From contig NZ_CP033922.1 in assembly GCF_003815715.1 (NCBI RefSeq), positions 3,644,001-3,708,000 of the forward strand: 64,000 nt of DNA, in the 5' to 3' direction. Origin of the DNA: Chryseobacterium sp. G0162. Its GTDB lineage: Bacteria > Bacteroidota > Bacteroidia > Flavobacteriales > Weeksellaceae. Positions within the stretch are counted from its first letter, which is position 1, and each line of letters starts with the position of its first letter. Made by a program: the position numbers and the translations under genes. Below, one piece after another: positions 55,493-63,322 of this stretch. The notes under the pieces are model-generated. The model made no database searches, was not told the origin of the DNA, and was given only the letters and a program-made list of their open reading frames with translations.

Positions 55493-56683
55493 TTACATTA
55501 TTAAGTTTTCGAAATCTTTAGTTAAAGTCGATCGTTCAATAATGTTTTTTAAACGAAAATGACGAATGTCTCCTTTTCTTAATAAGCAATTTGCAATGAT
55601 AAAAGTTTCTTCAATTTCATCTTCGTTTTCAAATGTGCTAGTAGAGCAATTGGTTATTATTCTTTGTGTAAATCTTCCTTTTCTGTCGGTATAGTTGATT
55701 TCATAAAACTTATCTTGCTCCCAAGATAATTTTTTTATATCATTAAAGACGCTCGACGAATAATCTGGAAATTTATTTTTAGCTAAATCTGTAATTTGAA
55801 ACTTCGTGGATTCAAAATCGAAATCTTGTAAATAAGCTGATTTCACTTTTTTTGAAAAATAGTCAGAATATACGATTCGTACTTTATGATTTAAAAGAAT
55901 TATGTTGATGATTTCAACTAACGTATTATTAATTTGACTTTTAGGATGTCCTTCAAATGGAGTGATTTTTGGAATTTTAAATAATTTACTTCCACTCATA
56001 CCCAATTGTATAATATCAATTTTTTCTTGATCAAAGATAACTTCCTCTACAATGTTAAAAGGGATAAAATCCTCGGAAAATGATTGTTTAGAAGGGTTAA
56101 ACCATTTGCATTTTAATAAGAATTTGCAAGAATCTTTTTTCAAAGTACCATCTTTTGGATCTCTTCTATCTTTTAAAAATTTAGAATTTTCAACAACGTC
56201 AATTACGGTCATTACTGGCGGTAAGAAATCCATATAGGACTCAGTACGAAATTTTTCTTTATCACCTTCTTCACTCCAACTGATTTTCTTTTTCCCCAAT
56301 TCTGCATCAGCAGTACTTAAAATCACTTGTTTTCCTTTATATTCTTTTTTTACAGTAGTTAATTCGGTTGGAACTGTTTTTTTACCCGCAATGTCCTCTT
56401 CTATATTCTCTTTTTCTGCACTAGTAATAGGAATTATTTCGTCAATATTAAACCAAAATTTTTCGTAATTACAATTTTTAGAGTTATAGAAAGTGCCCAA
56501 AACTTGTCCTAAAAGTTTTTCTTCATTCTCAGAATCTGGATTGAATTTATTTTGCTTTAATATTTCAGTAACTACCATAAGTGGTGGGGTCATTAAAGCA
56601 TTTGCTCCAATTTTCGTCTTTTGATTTAAAGAATAAGGGTGGTTTTTTAAAGAAATAAGATCACCAATTTGAAAGTTACTCAT
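55493..56683 (-). CDS. Hypothetical protein with two YodC-like modules
   Basis: A 396-residue protein with no signal peptide. Residues about 3-85 (FQIGDLISLKNHPYSLNQKT, then LMTPPLMVVTEILKQ and FWFNIDEII) and about 145-215 (DFLPPVMTVIDVVENSKF, CKWFNPSKQ) look like two copies of the small DUF2158/YodC-type barrel. The C-terminal half has a beta-rich segment (VRIVYSDYFSKKVKSAYLQD) and ends with RHFRLKNIIERS, which faintly recalls WYL domains. I do not recognise the full family. It is the only minus-strand gene in the cargo, convergent with mcrC and divergent from the reverse transcriptase. A shared promoter region lies between. Confidence 0.5.
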   Translation of the reverse strand: MSNFQIGDLISLKNHPYSLNQKTKIGANALMTPPLMVVTEILKQNKFNPDSENEEKLLGQVLGTFYNSKNCNYEKFWFNIDEIIPITSAEKENIEEDIAGKKTVPTELTTVKKEYKGKQVILSTADAELGKKKISWSEEGDKEKFRTESYMDFLPPVMTVIDVVENSKFLKDRRDPKDGTLKKDSCKFLLKCKWFNPSKQSFSEDFIPFNIVEEVIFDQEKIDIIQLGMSGSKLFKIPKITPFEGHPKSQINNTLVEIINIILLNHKVRIVYSDYFSKKVKSAYLQDFDFESTKFQITDLAKNKFPDYSSSVFNDIKKLSWEQDKFYEINYTDRKGRFTQRIITNCSTSTFENEDEIEETFIIANCLLRKGDIRHFRLKNIIERSTLTKDFENLIM

Positions 56684-56709
56684 AGTAGTTATTTAGTTTT
56701 TTATTTTCC

Positions 56710-56717
56710 TATATTTG
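56710..56717 (+). promoter_or_regulatory. Bacteroidota -7 box upstream of RT-associated RNA
   Basis: TATATTTG fits TAnnTTTG and points at the reverse transcriptase. A start of transcription near 56723 would leave an unusually long leader of about 290 nt. Confidence 0.5.
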
Positions 56718-56723
56718 ATGTAC

Positions 56724-57014
56724 TCGTAGGAAGTTGATTTTTTACATCTAGTCAGGACTACAGGACTTCGGTCTTACTGCTTTTGCAGGATTAAAGTTTA
56801 TCAAGCAGGTAATCTCCAACCAAGGAGCATCCACCTGTAAAGATAGCTAATAGGATTGTAATAATTGTTTTCATTAGATAATAATTTGCAGTTGAAGTTA
56901 AATCTTCGCCTAGTTTACGAACATTACAATGACTCAGTCAATGGGTACTAGTCTGCTCTTCGGAGGTATGTAAATTTAATAATCATTATTGCTAGAACTT
57001 TCTACGGGGTTTTT
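56724..57014 (+). ncRNA. Putative structured non-coding RNA of the reverse transcriptase
   Basis: A 290-bp gene-free stretch directly before the reverse transcriptase, rich in small hairpins: aggac-ttcg-gtctt (56762-56775), ctgc/gcag (56777-56788), nested caggt(ctcc...ggag)acctg (56806-56837), tgact-c-agtca (56930-56940) and ctc-ttcg-gag (56956-56965). A long-range pairing is possible between caggacta (56753-56760) and tagtctg (56949-56955), with one bulge, which would enclose the whole. Retrons and DRT2/DRT9-type defence systems have an RNA in just this place that the enzyme copies. The extent and function are inferred. Confidence 0.5.
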
Positions 57015-58628
57015 ATGAGAAATAATACAGACAAACCAAATTGGATGAAAACGAAGGGATATTTGCATTTGTCCCCGAGTTTACGCATCAATGAAAATTG
57101 GAAAAGTTATCAAAAGAAAATCCAAGATCCTTCTTTCATACAGAAATATGCTTTTTATCCTTTAATCCATTCGATCATTAAAGAAAGGAAATATAAAAAA
57201 GTAAATTCGGAAAAACATTTAAATGAAAAAGAGAGGACGCATAATTTCAAACTCAATGATTTCAAATTTGAAAAAACAGCAAAAAAAAGACCTCTTCATT
57301 ATGCTACACATTTTGACGCTTTAATTTATGGATATTACGCCTCAATACTAAATGAATTGTATGAAACGGAATTAAAAAAAGACCTGGAACTTGATGGTTG
57401 TGTCAATGCTTACAGGAAAATTATTTTAGAAGATACAGGAAAGGGGAAGAGTACAATTCATTTTGCTAAAGACGTTTTTGATGAAATTAAAAATCGTAGC
57501 GGCGACCAAGAGGAAGTTGGCGTGCTAACTTTCGATATAGAAAGTTTTTTTTCTAGCTTAGACCATCAATTATTAGAGAAAAAGTGGAGTGATCTGTTGA
57601 ATGAGGAACAATTACCTCCAGACCATAAAAATGTATTCAAATCATGTACAAAGTTCAGTTATGTTTTAAGAGATGATTTGCGAATTAGGGTGCAAAAAAG
57701 TGGTAAAAGATCTGGTTTTAATGAAAAGAAATTAGCAAAAATTAGAAGAGAAAAAGGTTTTAAAAGTTTTTTTGAGTCAAACGCAGATTTTCGAGATACT
57801 ATTAAACAAGGTAAGTTAAGAATCTATAAAAATTCTTTCTATAGACAGATTGGTGAAGAAAAAATACAAGCAGGTATTCCTCAAGGATTACCGATAAGTG
57901 CCGTACTCGCAAATTTATATTTGTTGGATTTTGATAAACATATTATTGATACTGTCGTAAAAGATAAGGGTGGATTTTATAGAAGATATTCAGATGATAT
58001 TATTATAGTAGCAAATGTAGATGATCTAGGAGAAATAAAGAATTATATTGAAAATCTTATTAAACAAAGTAATCTAAAAATTAGTTCTTCAAAAACCGAA
58101 TCTTTCATTTTTAGAAAATCAATATACAATCAAGAACAAAAAAGTAGACTAACTTCCTTTAAGCAGGTTGAAGGTAATGAAAGGAAAGACGCACCTTTAA
58201 TATACCTTGGATTTGAATTCCGAGGATACAATACTTGTGTAAAATCAACAAATATTGCTAAATTTTATAGAAGACTAATTTCTATCGTTCGACGAAGATC
58301 TAATCGAGCAAAAAGAAACAAAAACCCGAATATTCAAAAAGCAGTGTTTAAAAATCAAATTAAAAAATTATACAAAAAACCGCTACGGGATTTAGATGGG
58401 GAAAATGGAGAAATTAAACAGACTTTTCGGAATAGAACATTTCTTGTGGAAAATGAAAGAAATGAGTTTTCAATGATCGTTAAACCATCTGTAAATAAAA
58501 ATAAATCAAACTATTTTAGCTATATTAAAAGGTGTGAAAAAATTTTCGATAGCAAAATTTTTTCTAAACAGCTTCGGAAAAAAGAACATTTGCTAAACAC
58601 CGCTATTGCTAAGCATTTGAATAAATAA
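57015..58628 (+). CDS. Defence-type reverse transcriptase (DRT/UG class)
   Basis: A 537-residue reverse transcriptase. The fingers/palm have VGVLTFDIESFFSSLDHQLL (first catalytic Asp, about residue 176), AGIPQGLPISAVLANLYLLD (motif with QG) and RRYSDDIIIVANVDD (catalytic YSDD, about 320). A thumb-like C-terminal extension follows. There is no maturase or endonuclease domain, and no group II intron context, so it is not an intron. N-terminal KGYLHLS and the pattern AYRKI...GKSTIHFA match stand-alone UG/DRT enzymes of the DRT2 or DRT9 kind, but the subtype is not certain. It is flanked by McrBC and AbiE, supporting an anti-phage role. Confidence 0.85.
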   Translation: MRNNTDKPNWMKTKGYLHLSPSLRINENWKSYQKKIQDPSFIQKYAFYPLIHSIIKERKYKKVNSEKHLNEKERTHNFKLNDFKFEKTAKKRPLHYATHFDALIYGYYASILNELYETELKKDLELDGCVNAYRKIILEDTGKGKSTIHFAKDVFDEIKNRSGDQEEVGVLTFDIESFFSSLDHQLLEKKWSDLLNEEQLPPDHKNVFKSCTKFSYVLRDDLRIRVQKSGKRSGFNEKKLAKIRREKGFKSFFESNADFRDTIKQGKLRIYKNSFYRQIGEEKIQAGIPQGLPISAVLANLYLLDFDKHIIDTVVKDKGGFYRRYSDDIIIVANVDDLGEIKNYIENLIKQSNLKISSSKTESFIFRKSIYNQEQKSRLTSFKQVEGNERKDAPLIYLGFEFRGYNTCVKSTNIAKFYRRLISIVRRRSNRAKRNKNPNIQKAVFKNQIKKLYKKPLRDLDGENGEIKQTFRNRTFLVENERNEFSMIVKPSVNKNKSNYFSYIKRCEKIFDSKIFSKQLRKKEHLLNTAIAKHLNK

Positions 58629-58718
58629 GGTTTGTTTTGAATAATCAAACTGCAGGAATTTGCCAAAAGACGAGGTGTTGCGCTAATGTATTATGATTAA
58701 AGATTTATAAGCCATATT

Positions 58719-58749
58719 TTGTCACAAATATTTACTAAATTTGTGACAA
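58719..58749. promoter_or_regulatory. AbiE operator over promoter
   Basis: A perfect 11-bp inverted repeat, TTGTCACAAAT (58719-58729) / ATTTGTGACAA (58739-58749), overlaps TAAATTTG (58736-58743), a Bacteroidota -7 box. AbiEi antitoxins repress their own operon by binding inverted repeats, so this is the likely operator. Confidence 0.65.
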
Positions 58750-58767
58750 TTTTAATTCATAAAAACT

Positions 58768-59367
58768 GTGCAAACCACTCATAATCATATAGAAAATAAG
58801 ATTAAGAAATCATCTAAGGGGAAAATATTTTTCGCAGAAGATTTTTTGAAATTTGGCTCAGCTGAGAATATTCGGCAGGTTCTAAGGCGGTTGGAAGAGC
58901 AGGGAGTTTTGGTTCGGTTGGCTCACGGAATTTATTTGGTGCCTAAGAAAGATGAGCTTTTAGGAACGGTCTATCCAAGCATTGAGGAAATTGCAAAGGA
59001 AATTGCGAAAAGAGATAAAGCCAGAATTGCGCCTACGGGAGCGATGGCAATGTATTTGTTGGGACTTTCTACCCAAATTCCGCTACACGCAGTTTATCTT
59101 ACAGATGGTGCGCAAAGAGAAATTAAAATAAGAAAAAGCATCATTAAATTTAAGAAAACTGCCCCAAGAAATTTAGCGGTTAAGGATGAATTGCTTCAGC
59201 TCATCATTCAAACATATAAAATAACCGGCGAGAAAAATATTTCAGAAGATTTTGAGGAAAAACTCACAGTCTATATTAAGAAAATAGACGAAAAAGTATT
59301 AATGTCTCAATTGAAATATGCACCAGTTTGGATTCAAAAAAGAATAAAAAACAGATACCTTTCATAA
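58768..59367 (+). CDS. AbiEi-type antitoxin (DUF6088)
   Basis: A 199-residue protein with a GTG start; no better in-frame ATG exists upstream. The N-terminal winged HTH (FAEDFLKFGSAENIRQVLRR, LEEQGVLVRLAHGIYLVP) and the following domain (PTGAMAMYLLGLSTQIP) match the DUF6088/AbiEi family, the antitoxin of type IV toxin-antitoxin systems. It lies directly behind its likely operator and ahead of the toxin by 2 bp. Confidence 0.8.
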   Translation: MQTTHNHIENKIKKSSKGKIFFAEDFLKFGSAENIRQVLRRLEEQGVLVRLAHGIYLVPKKDELLGTVYPSIEEIAKEIAKRDKARIAPTGAMAMYLLGLSTQIPLHAVYLTDGAQREIKIRKSIIKFKKTAPRNLAVKDELLQLIIQTYKITGEKNISEDFEEKLTVYIKKIDEKVLMSQLKYAPVWIQKRIKNRYLS

Positions 59368-59369
59368 AA

Positions 59370-60368
59370 ATGTGGCATCAGCAGCTTACTAAAGAACAAA
59401 GAATTGAAACCTTAAACCAACTCGCCCTATCAACAGGTTATGCGCCTTTTGCGATAGAGAAAGATTGGTGGGTTTGTGTGGTATTACGCGCTGTTTTTCA
59501 ATCAAAATATAAAGACCAAATTATTTTCAAAGGTGGAACTTCTTTAAGCAAAGCTTATCAAATTATCGAACGGTTTTCGGAGGATGTCGATTTAATTATT
59601 GATAAAAATTTATTAGGATTTGCAGAAGATCCAGAAACCAAAACGCAAATGAAGAAACTTCGGAAGACCGCAGGAAAATTTGTAATCTCCGAATTTAGAG
59701 ACGAATTGGTTAAACAATTGGGAGAATTAGGGATTTCTGAGAATGAATATGAAATCAAATATTCTGAAATTGTTGACGATCTTAGCGACCCAAATCATTT
59801 GGAGCTGGTTTACAAAAGTGTGATTCCACAAGAAAGTTATGTGCAGCAAAAAGTACTAATTGAAATGGGAGCAAGAGCAATGACAGAGCCTTCTGAAAAA
59901 AGAGAAGTTCAATCATTTATTGAAAATTATTATAAAGATGCCCCTTTTTCATTGCCACAATTTGAAGTTTTGGTTACAGTACCAACAAAAACTTTTTTGG
60001 AGAAAATTCTTTTGCTACACGAAGAGTTTTCAAAACCTGAAGACCGAATCAGAAGTGGAAGAATGAGTCGTCATTTGTTCGACTTGTACCAGCTTTATCA
60101 TACAGGATATGGTAGAAACGCTTTGGATGATGATGAACTTTTTGAGAAGATTGTTGTTTTTAGAGAGAGGATGAATCGTTCCAAATGGATTAATTATGAA
60201 AATCACAAAAAAGGATTTGTCAATATTATTCCACCTGAAAAAGTTATTGGCGACTGGGAAAATGATTATAAGATTATGCAAAGTAACATGATTGTAGGTG
60301 AAAGTCCAAGTTTTGCGATTTTAATTGAAACAATGAAAGAGATAATGAAGAAATTGAATAATCAATAG
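59370..60368 (+). CDS. AbiEii-type nucleotidyltransferase toxin
   Basis: A 332-residue protein when started at MWHQQLTKEQRIE, 2 bp past the antitoxin stop; a longer frame from 59328 would overlap the antitoxin. The nucleotidyltransferase motif is IIFKGGTSLSKAYQII followed by ERFSEDVDLII (GS/T-x-S...DxD, about 50-78), as in AbiEii. It modifies a cellular target when freed from AbiEi and causes abortive infection. Confidence 0.85.
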   Translation: MWHQQLTKEQRIETLNQLALSTGYAPFAIEKDWWVCVVLRAVFQSKYKDQIIFKGGTSLSKAYQIIERFSEDVDLIIDKNLLGFAEDPETKTQMKKLRKTAGKFVISEFRDELVKQLGELGISENEYEIKYSEIVDDLSDPNHLELVYKSVIPQESYVQQKVLIEMGARAMTEPSEKREVQSFIENYYKDAPFSLPQFEVLVTVPTKTFLEKILLLHEEFSKPEDRIRSGRMSRHLFDLYQLYHTGYGRNALDDDELFEKIVVFRERMNRSKWINYENHKKGFVNIIPPEKVIGDWENDYKIMQSNMIVGESPSFAILIETMKEIMKKLNNQ

Positions 60369-60469
60369 TTGCCAGAAGTGAGTGATGTTCAATAGATCCA
60401 CACGTTCATTGTCACTGAACACTAATTTTTACTGAACAGAAGAGTATGTTAATGGTCTATTATCAGCAC

Positions 60470-60481
60470 CTTATTTGTACC
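60470..60481. repeat. Candidate right attachment site
   Basis: cttatttgtacc, identical to 34108-34119. It falls about 100 bp after the AbiE toxin, before a strong terminator and the host gene that follows. Confidence 0.45.
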
Positions 60482-60570
60482 ATAAAATTCTAACTATTTG
60501 ACTTTCAGTATATGTTATTTTTGAAGAAGTGAAATAATTACTGATTAATAACAGTTAATAAAATATAGAA

Positions 60571-60611
60571 AAACCGTCTTAGATAACTATCTAAGACGGT
60601 TTTGTTTTTTG
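60571..60611 (+). terminator. Strong terminator at right end of island
   Basis: A 14-bp stem aaaccgtcttagat / atctaagacggttt, a 4-nt loop and a T run. It may insulate the host chromosome from island transcripts, or be the original terminator of dnaK-side genes. The rest of 60369-60759 shows no gene. Confidence 0.85.
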
Positions 60612-60714
60612 ATATTTGCTGATTTTATTTTTTTTGTGTTTTTGATGAGTTATTTGTATCAGCATAATGGTAAACTTAAGAATGTATATAAATTGATATC
60701 GTCAAAAAGTTATA

Positions 60715-60722
60715 TACATTTG
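60715..60722 (+). promoter_or_regulatory. Promoter for esterase gene
   Basis: TACATTTG (-7) with TTG 19 bp upstream (60693-60695), 38 bp before the start codon; the best-spaced promoter in the window. Confidence 0.55.
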
Positions 60723-60759
60723 TATTCCAAACAATAAATCATATTAATTATAGTTGCAA

Positions 60760-61995
60760 ATGAAATTGAAATTATCTTTTATTTTGATTATATTTTTTAT
60801 AGCGATCAGAGCACAATCAAAAAATGATTTAAATTCTGAAGAAAAAGAATATATTTCAAAGTTTATATATCCAATAAACACTTTTAATCCGGAAGAAAGC
60901 GACAATAATGATTTGCTGATCTTAAACAAATTAATTGGAAATTCTACAATAGTAGGATTAGGAGAATCTACTCACGGTTCGAGTGAAGTGTATCAAATGA
61001 AATATAGGATAAGCAAATATTTGATAGCTCATAAAAATTTCAATGTCTTTTCGCTCGAAGCCAATATGCCTGAAAGCTTTTTAATGAATCAATATATTCA
61101 GGAAGGAAAAGGGAATCCAAAAGATATTCTAAAAGGGATGTATTTTTGGCTGTGGCAAACCGAAGAAACTTTAAATTTTGTTGAATGGTTAAAAAAATAT
61201 AATGAAAATCTTGATTCAAAAGTATTTTTTGATGGTTTTGATATGCAGTATGCAAAAGGAGCGATAGATCAGATAAGAAAAATATATCAGGAAAATCACT
61301 GGTCTGAACAAGAGATTAATGACCTTGAAAAAGCTTTAAAAGAAAACAATAGAGGCTTTAGAACTTATTCTAAAAAAGGTCAAAACACTATATCTGAGTA
61401 TCTGTTTTTAATAAAACAAAAATCTATCTCAATAAAAAATCCAGAAGAGAAATCGCGCTTCCTGCAAAATGTAGATATTATCAGGCAATATATTGAACTC
61501 AGTTTTATTAAGAGGGACCAATTTATGGCGGAGAATGTTAAATGGATGAAAGAAAACTATCAGAATTCTAAAGTAATTGTCTCGGCTCATAATTATCATA
61601 TTGCCAAGTTAAAATCAGATAGAATGGGGTATTGGATAAATGAAATGTACAATAAAGATTTTGTGAATTTTGGATTTGCCTTTTATGAAGGTACTTATTC
61701 TGCAAGTATTGATGGCAAACTAGGTACTTATAACTCAGAAAAAGCAAGACCGGGAACATTAGAATATAAGCTTAATTCACTCGACATTCCAATTTTTATT
61801 TTGGATTTAAAAGCAATTAGAAAGGATGACAACAAACTTGGCCATTGGGTATTGAAAGATATTCTATTTCGCAAAACGGGATCGGGGACAGATAAAAATG
61901 AATTCAAAAAAACAAATGTTGCTAATTCTTTTGATTATTTGATATTCATCAATAAGTCAACCAATTCAAAACTATTAATTGGTAACTCAAAATAA
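60760..61995 (+). CDS. Erythromycin esterase family protein
   Basis: A 411-residue protein from ATG at 60760 (a TTG six bases earlier is less likely). It has a signal peptide (LSFILIIFFIAIRAQ). The Ere motif GLGESTHGSSEVYQMKYRIS supplies the active Glu and His, and SLEANMPESFLMNQYIQEG follows. A second conserved His is in VIVSAHNYHIAKLKSDRMGY. Ere enzymes open macrolide lactones, but many chromosomal members have other, unknown substrates and this one is exported. It lies just outside the candidate right attachment site. Confidence 0.82.
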   Translation: MKLKLSFILIIFFIAIRAQSKNDLNSEEKEYISKFIYPINTFNPEESDNNDLLILNKLIGNSTIVGLGESTHGSSEVYQMKYRISKYLIAHKNFNVFSLEANMPESFLMNQYIQEGKGNPKDILKGMYFWLWQTEETLNFVEWLKKYNENLDSKVFFDGFDMQYAKGAIDQIRKIYQENHWSEQEINDLEKALKENNRGFRTYSKKGQNTISEYLFLIKQKSISIKNPEEKSRFLQNVDIIRQYIELSFIKRDQFMAENVKWMKENYQNSKVIVSAHNYHIAKLKSDRMGYWINEMYNKDFVNFGFAFYEGTYSASIDGKLGTYNSEKARPGTLEYKLNSLDIPIFILDLKAIRKDDNKLGHWVLKDILFRKTGSGTDKNEFKKTNVANSFDYLIFINKSTNSKLLIGNSK

Positions 61996-62084
61996 AACAT
62001 TAAAAATAAACAACCAGGAGAGTTGATTTAAATGATTATTCTATTTGAATTGATAAAGAAGATTTTTACGTTTCCGTACAGGTT

Positions 62085-62357
62085 ATGAGTGGATTTACAG
62101 GTGATTTTGGTTTTAGTGCAACATTATTTAGAACTGTTTTTGAAAGAACTTTTTACAGCAATTGGGAGAAAATAAGTGCAGGAAGTCCGGCAATTAATAT
62201 TGATGTAAAAATTGAAAAAAGAAAAGCAGTCCGAAATATAGTAATTTTTATCATTGATATTTTCAGGTATATAGTTATTGATGTTATTTGTAATATATCT
62301 TTATTATTAAAATATAACTTGTTGATTTATCGTATGTGTGTTATATTAGAAAAATAA
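62085..62357 (+). CDS. Uncertain small protein or gene remnant
   Basis: A 90-residue frame. The in-frame codons before its ATG read IDKEDFYVSVQV back to a stop, suggesting the coding similarity may extend beyond the annotated Met, as in a broken gene. The second half has one hydrophobic stretch (FIIDIFRYIVIDVICNISLL). No family recognised. Confidence 0.3.
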   Translation: MSGFTGDFGFSATLFRTVFERTFYSNWEKISAGSPAINIDVKIEKRKAVRNIVIFIIDIFRYIVIDVICNISLLLKYNLLIYRMCVILEK

Positions 62358-62473
62358 AATTGCAATTATTTATATTAATATTACATTGTTTAAAAGAGGA
62401 AAGAATGTGGAAAAAGAAGCCCTCCTTTTTAATGGATACACATCAATTTTAATAGTATATAGCCATCATTACC

Positions 62474-62926
62474 ATGAAAAAAAATCTTTTAAAAAAGGAA
62501 GCTGCTGATCTTATTATTGCAAGAGTTAAGAATTTATCAGCAATTCACCAACCTCAATGGGGGACCATGACAGCCAGTGAAATGCTTCATCATTGCAATT
62601 CCTGCAACCGGCAAATCTTGGAAGAGAGCAGAGGTAATAAAAAGACTCAAATAAAACAGTACCTGTTGAGAATTCTCGCTCTTTATATCGCTCCCGATTT
62701 TAAAAAGAATATCCAAGGTGAACCGGAACATAATGCCAAAGGCAAAACAAATGATCTTGATTTTGAAAAGTATAGAAATGAGTTTGTTAATTTAATTAAT
62801 AAATTCCCTGGCAATACTCGCTCTTTAACCCTTTCTCACCCTGCTTTTGGAAATATTTCAACCCACGAATGGGGCATAGCAGCATACAAGCACATGGATC
62901 ATCATTTGAGACAATTCGGAGTCTGA
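62474..62926 (+). CDS. DUF1569 (DinB-like fold) protein
   Basis: A 150-residue soluble protein. WGTMTASEMLHHCNSCNRQI and the C-terminal KHMDHHLRQFGV place it in the DUF1569 group of the DinB/YfiT four-helix bundle with metal-binding His residues. The biological function is unknown; related proteins are thiol-dependent transferases. Single gene. Confidence 0.75.
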   Translation: MKKNLLKKEAADLIIARVKNLSAIHQPQWGTMTASEMLHHCNSCNRQILEESRGNKKTQIKQYLLRILALYIAPDFKKNIQGEPEHNAKGKTNDLDFEKYRNEFVNLINKFPGNTRSLTLSHPAFGNISTHEWGIAAYKHMDHHLRQFGV

Positions 62927-62993
62927 TTTTCTATTTCAGTGACTATTTTTATCCTTTGCTATTCTTAATTTTTACTGTATATTGTAATAAAAA

Positions 62994-63224
62994 ATGAACT
63001 TCTTACAGGTATTTATACAAACTTCAGATATTGTAATGGGGGCTGCTTTATTTGGAGTATTGAGCTATATCATTGGAGGTGGTATTACTGCATTGATTGC
63101 CTATATAATGATTCCGAAAACATTGCCTAAAAGTAAATCTTATTATAGAAATATCTTTTTAATTGGAGGAGCCGTGAGCTTTATTCCTGTTTTTATTCTT
63201 CTGTTGTACTTTTTGAGTCTTTAG
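62994..63224 (+). CDS. Small two-helix membrane protein
   Basis: A 76-residue protein with two hydrophobic segments (VMGAALFGVLSYIIGGGITA and NIFLIGGAVSFIPVFILLLY) linked by a short basic loop (KTLPKSKSYYR). No family recognised. Confidence 0.55.
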   Translation: MNFLQVFIQTSDIVMGAALFGVLSYIIGGGITALIAYIMIPKTLPKSKSYYRNIFLIGGAVSFIPVFILLLYFLSL

Positions 63225-63322
63225 AATTGACGGTTTTTTCATAAGGAGTATGTAGATTTGAAGAAGGAGAGTAATATAATTTCTTTTTTTATTGTTTATT
63301 TGCGAAAACTATTTTGCATATC

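Larger units (their letters stand above)
34108..60481. mobile_element. Integrative mobilizable element carrying defence genes
   Basis: A 26-kb block bounded by the 12-bp direct repeat cttatttgtacc at 34108-34119 and 60470-60481. The left end carries a tyrosine integrase and excisionase-like HTH protein. Inside are primase/helicase-type replication genes, a relaxase with a MobC-like partner, and defence cargo (hipBA, type I RM, McrBC, reverse transcriptase, AbiE). No type IV secretion genes are present, so transfer would need a helper. The 12-bp repeat is short and could be chance; the gene content alone still argues for an element of about these limits. Confidence 0.65.

Noticed and set aside
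57015..58628. Group II intron maturase or retroelement
   Set aside because: No maturase or endonuclease domain and no intron RNA or insertion-site context; stand-alone RT type with upstream RNA fits better.
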